Positions 34,952 to 43,066 of a stretch of DNA of 64,000 bases are shown piece by piece (positions within the stretch are counted from its first letter, which is position 1; every line of letters begins with the position of its first letter). Made by a program: the position numbers and the translations under genes. Under the pieces are notes generated by a model. The model did no database searches and was not told the DNA's origin. It worked only from the letters and a program-made list of their open reading frames with translations. The stretch comes from Planctomycetota bacterium (GTDB lineage Bacteria; Planctomycetota; UBA1135; GCA-002686595), in assembly GCA_029259635.1 (NCBI GenBank), contig JAJDEU010000020.1, forward strand, positions 49,179-113,178. The letters are read 5' to 3'.

Positions 34952-37725
34952 GTTCGGAAGATGCGGCGGAGCTTCACCGGCGCGCTAAAGACCTTTTCTT
35001 CGAGTTGCTGGACGAGCGAAAAGAAGATTGGGACGCGTTGCTCGAAAAGAGCTGTGGCGGAGACGACGCGCTCAAACGCGAGGTGGCCTCTCTGCTCGCC
35101 AATAAAGAGGCGGACACGGATCACTTGATGCCGGAGATCGACGCGCCTTCGGGAATGTTGCCGCCCGAACTTTCGGACGCCTTGATGGAAAAGCTCGTCG
35201 GCGAGTTGGGGTCGAGTGCGGGAAAGAGCGTGCCGCGCGAGCGTCTGACGAAGCGATTCGAAGCGGGCAATCTCTTCGCCAATCGCTACCTCATGCAGAG
35301 TCGCATCGGTGTCGGCGGTATGGGCGAAGTCTGGCTGGCGCGTGACAAGATGCTCGACGAGGAGGTGGCGCTTAAGTTCATTCGATCGCGGACGAGCGGC
35401 GACGCCTGGATTCAGCGGCTTTTACGAGAGACGGCGATTGCGCGTCGGATTAGCCACAGACATGTCTGTCGTGTGCACGATGCTGGGGAAGTCGATGGCG
35501 AGTTCTTTCTCTCCATGGAGTTCGTGCCGGGGCCGGACCTCGCGGAGAAGCTTCGACAAGATGGAAGATTCGGACCGGACGAATCGAAACGTCTAGCCCG
35601 TGAAATTGTCGACGCTATGGTGGCCGTCCATGCGACGGGACTGCTGCACCGAGATCTCAAGCCTGCGAATATCTTGTTGGACGAAGAGCTCGCTGTGCGG
35701 GTGTCCGACTTTGGGCTCGCGATTACAACCGATGACTATCGCGAAGACGACTCCAAGTCGGGCACGCGAGCCTACATGGCGCCGGAGCAACAGCGCGGTG
35801 AGGCTCCGTCAGAAGCGAGCGACATCTATGCGCTTGGATTGATTTTGTACGAGACCGTGACGAATCGGCGCGCCTTTCGATCGGGTGATGAGATTCGCGA
35901 GGCGGCGGCGAAGGGCGAGCTTCCGCCTCGACCTTCGGTCTTGGCTTCGGATGTCGACGCGGTGCTGGAGCATGTAATTCTGCGTTGCCTGGATCCCGAG
36001 CCCGCGAAACGCCCGAGTGCGTTGGAGCTGCGCAACGCGCTCACCCACGACGATGCGTTGGAAGCGGTTCTGTCGCTTGGCGATGTTCCGACTGCCGAGG
36101 TGATCGCGAGCTCGTACTCGCGCCCGGGACTGACGCCGCGCCGAGCCAAACTCATCACGGCGCTCGCTCTGAGCATGCTCGGTTTGGCCGCGCTCTTCAC
36201 TCGCTTCGGCGGGAGTAGCGTGCTCCCCGAACGCAGTCCCGGCGACATGGCGGCAACCGCGCGCGAGCTTCTCGCCGAAGTCGAAGAGGATCTCGAGGCA
36301 ACGAACAACTTCGAGTACTTCTCGTATGAATCGGAGCCCGTTGATTACGCGAGTTCTGGCTATCAGTTGAGACGCGGGCCGCGGGAGTCCGAAGCTGACT
36401 TCTACTTCTGGTACCGAAATGCCACGGCGCCTCTATCGCCAACCTCGGCGACCAATCAACTGTTCAACTATGGCCGAGTGGAGATGTTTGATCCGATTCC
36501 GTTCGGAGCGGGCATGTCGACGCTACTACTCAGTCCGACCGGAAAGCTGCTCTACTTCAAAGCGATGCCAGTGCTCGCGGAAAAGGCCGATGAGCGCCAG
36601 TTGCCCATCGCTCGCTTCTTCGAATTAGCCGGATTGAGTTTCGACGAGTTCGAATCGGTGACCCCGCTTCCGGCTCTTTCGATCGCCTCGACCCATCAAC
36701 ACGCTTGGCAGTCACCGACTTCCGAAGTGCGCGTGGAGGTCTCCGGCAGTGGAGATCGCGTGCTTTCCTTCGAGGTGCTCGAGCCCGTCGCCGAAACATC
36801 GGAGGTCGCATCGCGCGTCGCGCTGATGGACATCCTGAACACGCTGCTCATTCTTGGCTTGTTCGCAATCAGCTTGCCAAGAGCCATGCGACACTTTCGC
36901 TCCGGGCGCGGCGACCCTTGGATTTCTCTGCGCATGGCGATGTTGTGCTGTTGCACCATGTACATCGCATGGTTGTGCTATGCGGACTTCCCGGGAAATT
37001 CTCTGGGTCGGTTCCTGTTTACCATGGTCGGTGGAATCCTGTGCTTGGCCGCCGCGAACATGATTTGGGTTTTCAGCGTGGCTATCGAACCCAGCGTGCA
37101 AAAGCGCTGGCCGCGCACCTTCGTCACCTGGAGTCGTTTCTTTCGCGGCCACCTCGGCGGGCATCGCGTGCGCAGCGACCTACTCGTCGGCTTGAGCCTG
37201 GGGCTCATCCCGACTTTGCTTGGCGCGGTAGAAGCGTGGAGCTTCGGTGCCCCCATCGGGGAGTTCTACGCCGACACCTTTCTCCGCGACAGTAATTGGC
37301 TGACGAGACTTGCTCCGGCCGCGGAACTTATTCCCAGCGCGATCTTGCTCATCTTCGAGTTCGTGGCCGTCCTCACCGTGCTCGGCTGGATTCTGCGCAA
37401 CCGAACGGCGGCAGTCATCGGGACGGGCCTGATCGCGTGCATGCTGGCTGGCGGAGGTTCGAGCACAACGCTCCACATGTTCGTCGAGACCGTTGCCATG
37501 ATCCTGATTCTGATCAGCCTCGTGCGCTATGGAATGCTCGCCGCCTTCGCCGCGATTCTCTCTCGCAACGTGTTCGAGTCTTTCCCGCTGAGCCACAGCG
37601 CAGACGCCTGGTACGTGAACTCGTCCTACGCCTCGATGGCGCTCTTTACTCTTTTACTCCTGTGCGTCGCTTGGCCACTCCTCAGTAAGACTCGAACCCC
37701 CAGCTCCCCATTGGGAAGCGACTGA
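34948..37725 (+). CDS. Membrane Ser/Thr protein kinase with multi-helix C-terminus
   Basis: 925 residues. A helical N-terminus (1-60) like that of the other ECF-linked kinase is followed by a kinase domain from about 112: GVGGMG (121-126), Lys143 in VALKF, HRDLKPAN (234-241), DFG (254-256), 'GTRAYMAPEQQ'. The active site is complete. A first membrane helix ('LITALALSMLGLAALFTRF') is followed by an extracytoplasmic segment of about 200 residues and then a series of seven or so further helices ('LLILGLFAISLP', 'FTMVGGILCLAAANMIWVF', 'LLVGLSLGLIPTLLGAVEAW'). The sensor thus differs fully from that of kinase 1. Confidence 0.92.
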   Translation: MSSEDAAELHRRAKDLFFELLDERKEDWDALLEKSCGGDDALKREVASLLANKEADTDHLMPEIDAPSGMLPPELSDALMEKLVGELGSSAGKSVPRERLTKRFEAGNLFANRYLMQSRIGVGGMGEVWLARDKMLDEEVALKFIRSRTSGDAWIQRLLRETAIARRISHRHVCRVHDAGEVDGEFFLSMEFVPGPDLAEKLRQDGRFGPDESKRLAREIVDAMVAVHATGLLHRDLKPANILLDEELAVRVSDFGLAITTDDYREDDSKSGTRAYMAPEQQRGEAPSEASDIYALGLILYETVTNRRAFRSGDEIREAAAKGELPPRPSVLASDVDAVLEHVILRCLDPEPAKRPSALELRNALTHDDALEAVLSLGDVPTAEVIASSYSRPGLTPRRAKLITALALSMLGLAALFTRFGGSSVLPERSPGDMAATARELLAEVEEDLEATNNFEYFSYESEPVDYASSGYQLRRGPRESEADFYFWYRNATAPLSPTSATNQLFNYGRVEMFDPIPFGAGMSTLLLSPTGKLLYFKAMPVLAEKADERQLPIARFFELAGLSFDEFESVTPLPALSIASTHQHAWQSPTSEVRVEVSGSGDRVLSFEVLEPVAETSEVASRVALMDILNTLLILGLFAISLPRAMRHFRSGRGDPWISLRMAMLCCCTMYIAWLCYADFPGNSLGRFLFTMVGGILCLAAANMIWVFSVAIEPSVQKRWPRTFVTWSRFFRGHLGGHRVRSDLLVGLSLGLIPTLLGAVEAWSFGAPIGEFYADTFLRDSNWLTRLAPAAELIPSAILLIFEFVAVLTVLGWILRNRTAAVIGTGLIACMLAGGGSSTTLHMFVETVAMILILISLVRYGMLAAFAAILSRNVFESFPLSHSADAWYVNSSYASMALFTLLLLCVAWPLLSKTRTPSSPLGSD

Positions 37726-37834
37726 AGCGTTTGCAAGCTTGGCGAACAGTAACTCCTTCGCGGGCAACAATGACTCTCATCCCATCGCCACTCAGGTCCT
37801 TCTGACCTTGCGTGCACCCTCGACTCGAATGACC

Positions 37835-38000
37835 CTAGCAGCCCGTGGCAAAAGTCATTCACTCCATAAGCGGCCGATTTTTGGCCAGGTCGGTACCCAA
37901 AAGCCTCCCCGAATCTATGGATTCGGGTTCGTTTCCGGGCACCAACCCGACTAAAAATTTGCTGCTCATAGAGCAAAGCACTTTCACCACGGACTGCTAG
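37835..38000 (-). mobile_element. MITE, copy 2 (166 bp)
   Basis: Inverted relative to copy 1. It starts CTAGCAGCCCGTGGCAAAAG and ends CTTTCACCACGGACTGCTAG. On the minus strand the core CGGGTTGGTGCCCGGAAACG and CCGACCTGGCC align with copy 1; the middle differs and holds its own small inverted repeat CCCGAAT-CTATGG-ATTCGGG (37908-37927). Its terminal CTAG supplies the stop of the next minus-strand gene. Confidence 0.8.
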
Positions 38001-39064
38001 GGCGTTACAGCCTCTAGCTTCGAAGTCCGCAAGTCGTAGATGTAAGGCAGGTATTTGATCACGACGACCTGACTCTCTCTTTGCTCTTTGAGTCCTAGCC
38101 GAAGAAGCAATCTGGTCCCCTCCGTTGACACGGCGTCCAGTTGGGCTCCTCTCCAGCCTGGAAGAAGTTCTTCTAGTTTTTTCTGATTCAGCGATTCGTT
38201 TATCTCGCTCGCGGAAAGCGGACCACGAATCGGCAAGGACAATTGAACAATCGAATCATATTCAAAGCCTCTCAGGCTTCCTCTGTTTCGAGTGGCAAAT
38301 ACGCTCGTGTTATCGCCAGCTACGACGACATCGGACCAGAAGTAGCCTTCATCAGAATGAAGAATGAACTCGTCCCCTTCTCGCTCGATCAGGAGGTCCG
38401 GCCCCGAACCGGGGATAGGGAATTCGAAGCCACTCGCATGTGCCTGAACAGCCAGCGGAAGCGAATCCGTTGAAGCGGCTACATGCCGAGTCAATTTGAT
38501 TTCACCGTGAACGAACTTCTGATCCTTCTCCCAGGCCTCGTCGTTTCCCGCAGCACTCTTCAACAGTTCGAGAACATCGTCCGGCCCAAGTGTCAGAGCA
38601 CTATCGGCGAACCCATTCGAATCCCCGAGCCTGTTTTTTTGTACCCAGTCACCATCAAGGCAGCGCAAGGTGACATTCTCACCATCGCCGTTGAGACGCA
38701 GGAACACGTGCGTCGGAACAACAAAGGCGTTGTACCGAGCCATGAGCTTTTTGCGCTCTGATTTAGCCAAAGTCACGTCGAGAATCGTGTCTTTGCCAAT
38801 CTCGGCTACTTCGAACGAAAGTCGAGCTTCGAACGGCTCGCCCTCGTCCTCCCAATTGGCGAGTACCTCGTAGACGCCATCTGCCGTGACCGAGAAAGTT
38901 GCCCGATCAGCCCCTCCTTCCCAGTACCACTCGCCTAGGTACGTCGCATCCAATTCGCCGCGTGCGCTCTCGGGGATCCCATGGAGCGAGGAGTACGCCA
39001 CACAGGCGGGCAACACGACCGCGAGCGCCGTAAGAGTGAGCACTGTTCTCAATACACTTCCCAT
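37997..39064 (-). CDS. Lipoprotein, hypothetical, with MITE-derived stop codon
   Basis: 355 residues from ATG at 39064 (MGSVLRTVLTLTALAVVLPAC, lipobox LPAC); 12 more codons upstream are possible. The mature protein is mixed alpha/beta ('YLGEWYWEGGADRATFSVTADGVYEVLANW', later 'FEYDSIVQLSLPI'), not recognised. The C-terminus 'KLEAVTP' ends in a TAG that lies in the terminal CTAG of the MITE at 37835-38000, so the insertion replaced the original end of the gene. How much was lost cannot be told from this sequence. Confidence 0.7.
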   Translation of the reverse strand: MGSVLRTVLTLTALAVVLPACVAYSSLHGIPESARGELDATYLGEWYWEGGADRATFSVTADGVYEVLANWEDEGEPFEARLSFEVAEIGKDTILDVTLAKSERKKLMARYNAFVVPTHVFLRLNGDGENVTLRCLDGDWVQKNRLGDSNGFADSALTLGPDDVLELLKSAAGNDEAWEKDQKFVHGEIKLTRHVAASTDSLPLAVQAHASGFEFPIPGSGPDLLIEREGDEFILHSDEGYFWSDVVVAGDNTSVFATRNRGSLRGFEYDSIVQLSLPIRGPLSASEINESLNQKKLEELLPGWRGAQLDAVSTEGTRLLLRLGLKEQRESQVVVIKYLPYIYDLRTSKLEAVTP

Positions 39065-39357
39065 GAGATCACCAACTTTGCGGGTAGCCATGCGAGTCAC
39101 CGCATTGGACGGCTATCGAGTGTAACGCGCCTCTCGAAACTCTGTCCTTGCCGTTCACCGACGGACGCCAAGAACTATGAGTCCAGTGCGAATAGCCGCA
39201 CCGTGCTTCAGCTTCTTGGCCCTGAATATTTAATAACCCGTAGAATCTGATGCTCGATTGATTGACTGGGACCCTCGGCATGCGCGACCGAGAATTGAAG
39301 TGCAAGCGAATGTATCTCACCGTGTTCCTCGTCACCTGATTCCATCGGCGATCAACA

Positions 39358-42138
39358 ATGAATAAATCGTCCACGTGGGTGTGGTTGCTGCTCAGCGCTC
39401 GGCATGCCGTCCTTCCCGCTCTAACACTGGCTCTCATTTGCCTGGCCAACATCGGCCCGGCTCACGATTACTCGGGTCTCGGAGAAGACCTAGCGCGGGC
39501 GGATATCGTTGTGAATCCAGCCCGCTATCAATCGGCATCGGGAACCTACGAGTTTTTCGTGGAGCCTAGCGAGAAGGACGGCAATGGCCCGGCCAAGTAC
39601 CGACTAGTGTGTAACGGTAAAGATGTATGGGCGGACGAGCGGCCTTTCACACTCTGGCAAGCGGCAGTCACGGATACCGGAACAGTGGTCGGTTACTCCT
39701 ATGAGGGTGGAGTTACCGGAGGATTCAAAGGCGAACCGGAGATTGGGGTTGTCTCGACTCGGACCCACGCCGGCTTGCACGCCTACATCTTCGGCGCGGA
39801 CGGAAAGCGAATTCTCCGGGACCGCATTGCGGCAACGCGGTCGCGAAACAACGCGGGCACAGATAGTGAAGCGGTTTCAGGAATACTTGTAGATGCCGTT
39901 AGTGATCGCTTTCTGGTTCAGTTCCACCACAGCATGTTTAATTCGCCCCCACTGTGGGTGAGCTATGGCCTGACGACCGGCGACAAGCTCGGATCCTTCC
40001 ATGTAGCGATTCCAAAGCACAAGGACTACGACTACCTGCAGGTGATGCGTACGGAGTTGATTCCGGGAACGCCCCTAGTCGTGATTCACTGGTCTGCGCT
40101 GAGCAGGTCGGGTGGCGGAGTCGCAGGAACGGCAGCACTGAGTGTGGTCACCCTTGAAGGCGAGGAAGTCTGGAGCATGTTCTTGCCGGGGGAATATGCC
40201 GCGCTCAATGAACGAGGGAGAGAGCGGTGGCAGCAAAATCACGGCCTATGGAAACAGTTAACCTTCGATCAACGCGCATTCTCGTTCAGCTCGATTGGCT
40301 TGACCGCAAATCTCTCATTTTCCGTTGTCCAAACCTCTGGTTCCTCTCAAGAGTGGAGCGTTGTTAGGACCAAGTCAGATGTCGATCCACAAATCGCCGA
40401 ATCGGTTAGTAAGGTCGATGAAGAGCAAAGGTCGCTCGAACTGGAGTTCCTTGGGTACATCGAACTGGGCTGGGCGGATCATAAGGAACAACAAGTTCCC
40501 TTCTCGATAGTTGACAACTTCCGAATTGACGAGGAGGGCAACCTTGGATTCGTCTCTCCAAACCGTGACGGGTCAGTTCAATTCGTCAGAGTCGATTCAG
40601 AGGGAAAGATCCTCTCGAACTTTGACCTCGATCTGCCAGTTCAAGACGCTGAATCGTCGCCTCTCATCCTTCCAACCTCCAAGGACCGCTGGCTCGTCGT
40701 CTTCAGGAGTTGGTACACCGATCCGTTCTCCAAAGCCTGGTGGCTAACACCCAGCACTCAAAAGCTAATCCCGATTCCCAGCTTTCATAATGGGCGGACG
40801 ATCGATCTAGACCGAACCGGCGACGGTGGGTTTGTAACGGCTTCACACGTGAACGTGTGGAATGGCAACGCCTGTCTCATCCAGCGCTACGACCGACTTG
40901 GCGCCAAGCTATGGGAATCATCGCTCTGTCACTTGGGGCTGTGGAGCCCTCTTAAACTCATCGATGTTACTTGGCAAGAACAGGGCGGCGCTGTCGCGCT
41001 CTCTCGCGGCTACGAAGCGCAACTGATCTTTATCGACCCCGACGGAGAATTGAAGCGCGCGGTGCCCGTGACCGACATTATCGAAAAGGAGCTCCACTGG
41101 CCAACTGGTCTCTCCGCGGACACGAACGGAGGCTTGATCTTCAATGACATGGGAGCTCCCCCGACCTTCAGAATCAACGCTGCCGACGAAGTGATCGCCA
41201 CCACTCGCCCCAGATTCAAGGACGATCAAATCCTAAAGATGACTGACGACGTTCAAGTAGCGCCGGACGGAGCCCTCTGGACATCCGATGGATACGCCCT
41301 GCTCCGGTTGGACGAGACTGGAGTCGTCGACAAAGTTATCGGCAGACAATCGAGAGAGAAGGACTCGTTATCAATTGGCCAACTATCCGTAGCAAGTTCC
41401 GGTGAGATCTATGTCACTCACGGCGAGTCGTGGTCGGTCCACGTCTACGACACCGAAGGGAAATTTTTGCGCAAGTACGATCCACTCGACGGCCCCAGCG
41501 AAGAAGTTAGATACTTCCGGTTCGCTCCGAGCCCTGATGGCGGAGCGGTACGGATCGAAACTTCGGATTCGAAGGTCTACGAGCTGTCGAAATCAGGTGA
41601 GCTGAGAGAACTTCAACTCCCCGCGAAGACCGATCCGAAATCAAAGCGCGTGGCGAAGCCGGGCTCCGAAGACTACTGGATGATCGATAAGAAGCAGGTG
41701 ACTCTGGTCGATTTCAAAGGCACAGTTAAGAAGATGATTGAGAAACGACCCAACGGTCATTGGATGGAAACGATCTTCTCGCACTCGGTCGCGAGGGACG
41801 GCTCATTGGCTCTGCTCGTTCGCAATGACTCGTCGTTGTATCGAAGAGGAGTCACGCTTTGCATCTACGATTCCAACGGCGAACCACTGCAGACCAGCGA
41901 GCTGAATCACGATTCGAAGTACTCAGATCTCTCCCTCTGTGCAAACTTTGCAGTCACCATGAACGATGGCGTACTCCGCTTCTACGATCGGAAGAGCGGG
42001 GAGCAAATGCACTGGGGGTTCCCAACGAGTCATAAACGCCGCGTCTTGCAGAAGATCTACTTATCGCCGGATGGAACTGAGTTCTGGTTTCGCCAGCGCG
42101 ATTCGATGAGCCTCCGTCGGTATAGAATTCCACAGTAG
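39358..42138 (+). CDS. Large exported beta-propeller-like protein
   Basis: 926 residues. The N-terminus is hydrophobic ('VLPALTLALICLANIGPA', signal peptide or anchor). The rest consists of many short beta-strand units with 'DxxGxxL' turns ('FRIDEEGNLGFVSPNRDGSVQFVRVDSEGKIL', 'QVAPDGALWTSDGYALLRLDETGVV', 'SVHVYDTEGKFLRKYDPLDG'). This is the style of NHL/SMP-30-like or PQQ-like propellers, perhaps two in a row. No family is certain. It begins 293 bases from the divergent lipoprotein gene. Confidence 0.75.
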   Translation: MNKSSTWVWLLLSARHAVLPALTLALICLANIGPAHDYSGLGEDLARADIVVNPARYQSASGTYEFFVEPSEKDGNGPAKYRLVCNGKDVWADERPFTLWQAAVTDTGTVVGYSYEGGVTGGFKGEPEIGVVSTRTHAGLHAYIFGADGKRILRDRIAATRSRNNAGTDSEAVSGILVDAVSDRFLVQFHHSMFNSPPLWVSYGLTTGDKLGSFHVAIPKHKDYDYLQVMRTELIPGTPLVVIHWSALSRSGGGVAGTAALSVVTLEGEEVWSMFLPGEYAALNERGRERWQQNHGLWKQLTFDQRAFSFSSIGLTANLSFSVVQTSGSSQEWSVVRTKSDVDPQIAESVSKVDEEQRSLELEFLGYIELGWADHKEQQVPFSIVDNFRIDEEGNLGFVSPNRDGSVQFVRVDSEGKILSNFDLDLPVQDAESSPLILPTSKDRWLVVFRSWYTDPFSKAWWLTPSTQKLIPIPSFHNGRTIDLDRTGDGGFVTASHVNVWNGNACLIQRYDRLGAKLWESSLCHLGLWSPLKLIDVTWQEQGGAVALSRGYEAQLIFIDPDGELKRAVPVTDIIEKELHWPTGLSADTNGGLIFNDMGAPPTFRINAADEVIATTRPRFKDDQILKMTDDVQVAPDGALWTSDGYALLRLDETGVVDKVIGRQSREKDSLSIGQLSVASSGEIYVTHGESWSVHVYDTEGKFLRKYDPLDGPSEEVRYFRFAPSPDGGAVRIETSDSKVYELSKSGELRELQLPAKTDPKSKRVAKPGSEDYWMIDKKQVTLVDFKGTVKKMIEKRPNGHWMETIFSHSVARDGSLALLVRNDSSLYRRGVTLCIYDSNGEPLQTSELNHDSKYSDLSLCANFAVTMNDGVLRFYDRKSGEQMHWGFPTSHKRRVLQKIYLSPDGTEFWFRQRDSMSLRRYRIPQ

Positions 42139-42185
42139 TGGAGATCACCGGGCAACGCTGACATCAGCGCGTCTCCGCATTTCCG

Positions 42186-42890
42186 TTACTCGGCGTCGGC
42201 ATCTCCCGCCATCCAGGAGTACACCTTGCCTGCGATGAGCGCGCCGAGGACCGGGAAGACGCAGAAGAGCCAGAGTTGCGCCACTGCCCAGTCACCGACG
42301 AACACGGCGGGAGCGATGCTGCGCGCGGGATTGACGGAGAGATTGGTGACCGGGATCCCGATCAGGTGAATCAAAGTCAGGCAGAGGCCGATCGCGATGG
42401 GAGCGAAGCCCGCCGGCGCTCGCCGGTCGGTCGAGCCCAAAATGACCATCAGGAATACGAACGTCAGAACAAGCTCGGCGACAATCGCGGCGGTCATCGA
42501 GTAGCCGTCGGGCGAGTGTTCCGCGAAGCCGTTGGAAGCGAATCCTCCAGCCAGATCGAAGCCTGCTTTTCCGCTCGCAATCAAATAGAGAACGCCCGCT
42601 CCGGCAAGCCCGCCGATGATTTGGCTGACGATGTACGGGAGGATCTCGGATGCGGGGAAGCGCTTGGCCGACCAGAGGCCGAGCGATACGGCTGGGTTTA
42701 GGTGACACCCGGAGATGTGCCCGATGGCGTAAGCCATGGTCAGTACCGTCAAACCAAACGCCAGGGAGACTCCTACGAATCCAATCCCGAGCTCGGGGTA
42801 ACCCGCAGCAAGAACTGCACTGCCGCAGCCCCCGAAGACGAGCCAGAATGTGCCAAGACTCTCAGCTGCACATCGTTTGGAAAGGGGCAT
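42186..42890 (-). CDS. aqpZ: Aquaporin Z-type water channel
   Basis: 234 residues, full length, six membrane helices. Both NPA boxes are present: '[13 protein letters not shown]' (about residue 64) and '[15 protein letters not shown]' (about residue 187), with the selectivity Arg directly after the second NPA. The His and Thr positions ('AIGHISGCH', '[18 protein letters not shown]') fit a water-specific AqpZ filter. The N-terminus '[23 protein letters not shown]' is diagnostic. It stands alone between a propeller gene and the phosphatase. Confidence 0.95.
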   Translation of the reverse strand: MPLSKRCAAESLGTFWLVFGGCGSAVLAAGYPELGIGFVGVSLAFGLTVLTMAYAIGHISGCHLNPAVSLGLWSAKRFPASEILPYIVSQIIGGLAGAGVLYLIASGKAGFDLAGGFASNGFAEHSPDGYSMTAAIVAELVLTFVFLMVILGSTDRRAPAGFAPIAIGLCLTLIHLIGIPVTNLSVNPARSIAPAVFVGDWAVAQLWLFCVFPVLGALIAGKVYSWMAGDADAE

Positions 42891-43066
42891 TGAATTCCTT
42901 TTGGATCAGGGAAATGGGATGACCGAACCGATGCCCCTTCTACCCTTTCAATGTGTCCAATTCCAGATCCCGCCAGAACGCTCGACGCGGCTAGCGGTTC
43001 GCGGTCTCTTCCCACGATGAGCGCTCGAAGCCCGTTGGAGCAGAAACGGGAACGCAGGAGACTTCG

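Noticed and set aside
37681..37725. tRNA T-arm-like sequence on the minus strand
   Set aside because: It lies inside the kinase coding end and has no other tRNA parts.
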